A stretch of DNA of 64,000 bases from positions 1,302,001 through 1,366,000 of the forward strand of contig NZ_BLPF01000003.1 in the NCBI RefSeq assembly GCF_011764425.1, written 5' to 3'. This document shows positions 61,495-64,000 of the stretch, one piece after another. Source of the stretch: Phytohabitans houttuyneae. Lineage in GTDB: Bacteria; Actinomycetota; Actinomycetes; Mycobacteriales; Micromonosporaceae. Positions within the stretch are counted from its first letter, which is position 1, and each line of letters begins with the position of its first letter. The notes below the pieces were generated by a model. It searched no databases and was not told the DNA's origin. It was given only the letters and a program-made list of their open reading frames with translations. A program made the translations under genes and the position numbers.

Positions 61495-62832
61495 ATGGGG
61501 GCCGACGTGGGACAGCCATACGAGTACCGCCGGCGCGAGCTCGTCGAACCCGACTGGGCCCGCTTCCCCGGCTGGCGCGACGTCACCCGCGAGCAGTGGG
61601 AGTCCGCGCAGTGGCAACGCGCCCACTGCGTCAAAAACGCCAAACAGCTCCACGCCGTCCTCGGCGACCTCGTCCCCGACACGTTCTACGACGACCTCGC
61701 CGCCGACCAGGGCACACACGCCACCATGTCGATGCTCGTACCGCCCCAGATGCTCAACACCATGTCGACCGGCGACTTCTACGCCGACCCCATCCGGCGC
61801 TACATGATCCCGGTCGCCTCCGACCGCCGCACCGACTGGCCCTCACACCCGCACGCCACCCGCGACTCCCTCCACGAGCACGACATGTGGGTCGCCGAAG
61901 GCCTCACCCACCGCTACCCCACCAAGGTCCTCGCCGAACTGCTCTCCACCTGCCCGCAGTACTGCGGCCACTGCACCCGCATGGACCTCGTCGGCAACTC
62001 CACACCCGCCGTCGACAAACTCAAGCTCACCCTCAAACCCACCGACCGCTACGACGCGCACATCACCTACCTGCGCGCCCACCCCGGCGTCCGCGACGTC
62101 GTCGTATCCGGCGGCGACGTGGCCAACGTCCCCTGGCGCCACCTCGAGTCGTACCTCATGCGCCTGCTCGACATCGAGACCATCCGCGACATCCGCCTCG
62201 CCACCAAGGCACTCATGGGCCTGCCGCAACACTGGCTCCAGCCCGACGTCGTCGAAGGCCTCGAACGCGTCGCCCGCACCGCCGCCCGCCGCGGCGTCAA
62301 CCTCGCCATCCACACCCACGTCAACCACGCCAACTCACTCACCCCGCTGGTCGCCCGCGCCGCGCAGACCGCACTCGAAGTCGGCGTACGCGACGTACGC
62401 AACCAGGGCGTCCTCATGCGCGGCGTCAACGCCACCACACCCGAGCTGCTCGACCTGTGCTTCGCGCTCCAGGGCGAGGCCGGCATCCTGCCGTACTACT
62501 TCTACATGTGCGACATGATCCCCAACGCCGAACACTGGCGCGTGCCCGTGTGGCAGGCCCAGGAGCTCCAGCACGACATCATGGGCTACCTGCCCGGCTA
62601 CGCCACGCCCCGCATCGTGTGCGACGTACCGCTGGTCGGCAAGCGCTGGGTACACATGGTCACCGAGTACGACCGCGAACACGGCATCTCGTACTGGACC
62701 AAGAACTACCGCACCTCCATCGAGCAGGAGGACGACGAGGCGCTGGCCCGCCAGTACCCGTACTACGACCCGATCGACACCCTGCCCGACTCCGGCCAGA
62801 AGTGGTGGCGCAAGCAGCAGCAGAACGCCTGA
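61495..62832 (+). CDS. kamA: Lysine 2,3-aminomutase (radical SAM)
   Basis: A 445-residue radical SAM/PLP enzyme. The cluster motif CPQYCGHC (Cys153, 157, 160) binds the 4Fe-4S centre; VRDVVVSGGDVANVPW is the GGD AdoMet region, and the Lys in VCDVPLVGKRW is the candidate PLP lysine. It converts L-lysine to beta-lysine, the first step of the pathway encoded by the divergent operon. The C-terminal half (YYFYMCDMIPNAEHWRVPVW) is typical for KamA. Start ATG 61495 with AGGA at 61480; GTG 61507 is possible. Confidence 0.95.
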   Translation: MGADVGQPYEYRRRELVEPDWARFPGWRDVTREQWESAQWQRAHCVKNAKQLHAVLGDLVPDTFYDDLAADQGTHATMSMLVPPQMLNTMSTGDFYADPIRRYMIPVASDRRTDWPSHPHATRDSLHEHDMWVAEGLTHRYPTKVLAELLSTCPQYCGHCTRMDLVGNSTPAVDKLKLTLKPTDRYDAHITYLRAHPGVRDVVVSGGDVANVPWRHLESYLMRLLDIETIRDIRLATKALMGLPQHWLQPDVVEGLERVARTAARRGVNLAIHTHVNHANSLTPLVARAAQTALEVGVRDVRNQGVLMRGVNATTPELLDLCFALQGEAGILPYYFYMCDMIPNAEHWRVPVWQAQELQHDIMGYLPGYATPRIVCDVPLVGKRWVHMVTEYDREHGISYWTKNYRTSIEQEDDEALARQYPYYDPIDTLPDSGQKWWRKQQQNA

Positions 62833-62843
62833 CACACAACGCG

Positions 62844-62874
62844 ACGCGGGACGTCCTGTGTGGACGTCCCGCGT
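62844..62874. terminator. Perfect 13-bp stem bidirectional terminator
   Basis: ACGCGGGACGTCC (62844-62856), loop TGTGT, GGACGTCCCGCGT (62862-62874), between the convergent kamA and csbD genes. Confidence 0.9.
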
Positions 62875-62903
62875 GCGGCAGATGGGTTCGAGCTAAGCCA
62901 AAG

Positions 62904-63098
62904 TCAGCCCCGGAACACGTCCCGGGCGTCGCGGCCGGCGTCCTTCACGTGCTCGCCGGCCTGCTTGGCCTTCGCGGCCGTACGCTCACTGGCGCCCTCG
63001 GCCTGCATGCGCTCGTTGTCGGTGGCGTCGCCGATGCGCTCCTTGACCGTGCCCTTCAGCTCTTCGGCCTTGTTCTTTGCCTTATCCGCGAAGCTCAT
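62904..63098 (-). CDS. CsbD family stress protein
   Basis: A 64-residue, highly charged helical protein, MSFADKAKNKAEELKGTVKE at the start, GDATDNERMQAEG in the middle. CsbD-like proteins are general stress proteins of unknown mechanism. TAGGAGGA stands before the ATG at good spacing, a very strong ribosome site that fits high expression. Confidence 0.93.
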   Translation of the reverse strand: MSFADKAKNKAEELKGTVKERIGDATDNERMQAEGASERTAAKAKQAGEHVKDAGRDARDVFRG

Positions 63099-63196
63099 CG
63101 CAAGGTCCTCCTAGGTAGTTCACCTCTGACCTTGAGGTGCCCGCTCCTCGGTCGGTGAAAACCCGCTCCCCTGTGCCGCATGGCACACCCCGTAAG

Positions 63197-63217
63197 GCGT
63201 CCTAGGAAGCTAGGTAT
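63197..63217 (+). repeat. Direct repeat, left copy
   Basis: GCGTCCTAGGAAGCTAGGTAT. It matches 63821-63841 at 19 of 21 positions. The repeats enclose about 600 bases without an intact gene. Confidence 0.65.
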
Positions 63218-63498
63218 GCGTCCTCGAAAGACCCACCCCGAGCCATATGCGAGCTACCGCGATGTCCGCGGTGGTCCGGACCGTTGCTCCCGCGGCCTCA
63301 CCCTCCGCGGTCGCCCAGCTCAACCCAGGCGCCGAACCGGCAGATCTTGGCAAGTTAGCGTCGGAATAGCGCGCCAACTCACCAAGATCTCGACTGCGGC
63401 GCCGCATGCGTCCGACGGATGGTCACTGACGGTAGTAAAGCCCTGCAGGACGGCGCCGCATCGTGGGCGGACGCGGGGCCGCGGTCCGTGACTGCCGG

Positions 63499-63615
63499 TC
63501 GCCCGCTGCAGGTCGAGCTGCGTGCGCTCGTCGGCGACGAAGGGCGGGCGTTCCCTGGGTCGCCCGGCATGCCGGGCGACCGTACCCGGCCCGGCCCGGC
63601 GTGGCGCGGTCACCG
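63499..63615 (-). pseudogene. Degenerate copy of the 5' end of the DinB/DUF664 gene
   Basis: This stretch matches 44798-44918, the first 80 or so bases of the DinB-like gene plus its upstream region. It keeps the start codon (63570) but has a 12-base deletion and small indels that change the frame within the first codons, so no DinB protein can be made. It shows a partial duplication from the locus 19 kb away. Confidence 0.7.
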
Positions 63616-63820
63616 GTAATGCTCCGCTGCTGGCGGCTGGACTGGTTAACGGCGCCTGCGCCTCACCCTCTGGGTTCCTTCTGGTGCCTGCGCCTGCACC
63701 TGATCTGTACCCGAGCCAGGCTGCTGATCATCGCGGCTGCTGCGACCGTCCTACCGCGACCACACCTCACGCTCGGGCGAGCACCCGCCAACCGAACAGC
63801 CGAGCGCCACAACCCCTACA

Positions 63821-63841
63821 GCGTCCTAGGAGGCTAGGTGT
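63821..63841 (+). repeat. Direct repeat, right copy
   Basis: GCGTCCTAGGAGGCTAGGTGT, 19 of 21 identical to 63197-63217. It lies 45 bases before the histidine phosphatase start. Confidence 0.65.
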
Positions 63842-63886
63842 CTTGGGTGGAGGGCGAGGCGGCGCCGGCTCTGGTTGACTGGGCGC

Positions 63887-64000
63887 GTGGGGGAAGTCGT
63901 ACTCGTGCGCCACGGTCAGACCGAGTGGAGCGCCGCGCACCGGCACACGTCGTACACCGACATCGACCTGACGGCCGACGGCGAGCAACAGGCCCGCGCG
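63887..64000 (+). CDS. Histidine phosphatase family protein (3' truncated by window end)
   Basis: The first 38 codons are visible from GTG 63887: GEVVLVRHGQTEWSAAHRHT, then SYTDIDLTADGEQQA. The RHGxT motif carries the phosphate-accepting His, as in phosphoglycerate mutase-like phosphatases. Substrate unknown. Confidence 0.85.
   Translation, partial: MGEVVLVRHGQTEWSAAHRHTSYTDIDLTADGEQQARA

Larger units (their letters stand above)
63099..63886. other. 788-bp region without an intact gene
   Basis: Contains the csbD promoter region, the two direct repeats, the DinB fragment, and a CGCCTGCGCCT/GTGCCTGCGCCTGC short repeat near 63650-63700. Base composition is less GC-rich than in neighbouring genes in places. 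Open frames here are short and show no domain. Confidence 0.6.

Overview
The window is very GC-rich (well over 70 % by eye), uses GTG starts heavily, and carries RbpA, ECF sigma factors of actinobacterial type, WYL, MarR and TipA-like MerR regulators, F420/FMN split-barrel proteins and dynamin/Hsp70 modules. This points to an actinomycete, probably of the Micromonosporaceae; the genus cannot be fixed from the sequence alone. No rRNA, tRNA, CRISPR array or intact insertion sequence was seen.

Layout. 1-4623: 3' part of metH, an acetyltransferase, a zinc peptidase lipoprotein, a NUDIX-like protein and a HAD phosphatase. 4624-8848 (minus): a three-gene siderophore operon with two IucA/IucC-type synthetases and an SbnH-like decarboxylase. 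9009-11801: a membrane-anchored Hsp70 fused to an external beta-propeller. 12059-16014: a phytanoyl-CoA-dioxygenase-like protein, an unknown protein, a split-barrel protein, and a DGPF/YCII protein paired with an ECF42-type sigma factor. 15986-18312 (minus): cydAB. 18388-22101: an acyltransferase and a coupled pair of LuxR-type regulators. 22196-27947: two dynamin-like GTPases, two mini-ORFs, an extremely acidic protein, and a convergent membrane-anchored Hsp70. 28023-49000: housekeeping and accessory enzymes, each often beside its own regulator, plus a tyrosine recombinase. 49058-54419: TipA-like regulator, coiled-coil protein, rbpA, FxsA, NAT and Lnt. 54926-62832: a lysine degradation cluster. 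63099-64000: csbD upstream region, a degenerate gene fragment between direct repeats, and the start of a histidine phosphatase.

The clearest pathway is at 54926-62832. KamA (plus strand) would make beta-lysine. A divergent operon encodes 3,5-diaminohexanoate dehydrogenase, an amidohydrolase, KamD, KamE, 3-aminobutyryl-CoA ammonia lyase and a MutL-type protein. This is the anaerobic lysine fermentation route minus the cleavage enzyme Kce, in what looks like an aerobic actinomycete. The most unusual ensemble is the GTPase/acidic protein/Hsp70 region, which resembles the mycobacterial IniA/IniC dynamin pair and has an Hsp70 paralogue 12 kb away that carries its own extracytoplasmic propeller.

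A global caution: ten single-base deletions, all in short G or C runs, break eight otherwise intact-looking genes. All are in the same direction, which suggests homopolymer under-calling in the assembly rather than ten pseudogenization events. Affected genes are annotated across the break and flagged.
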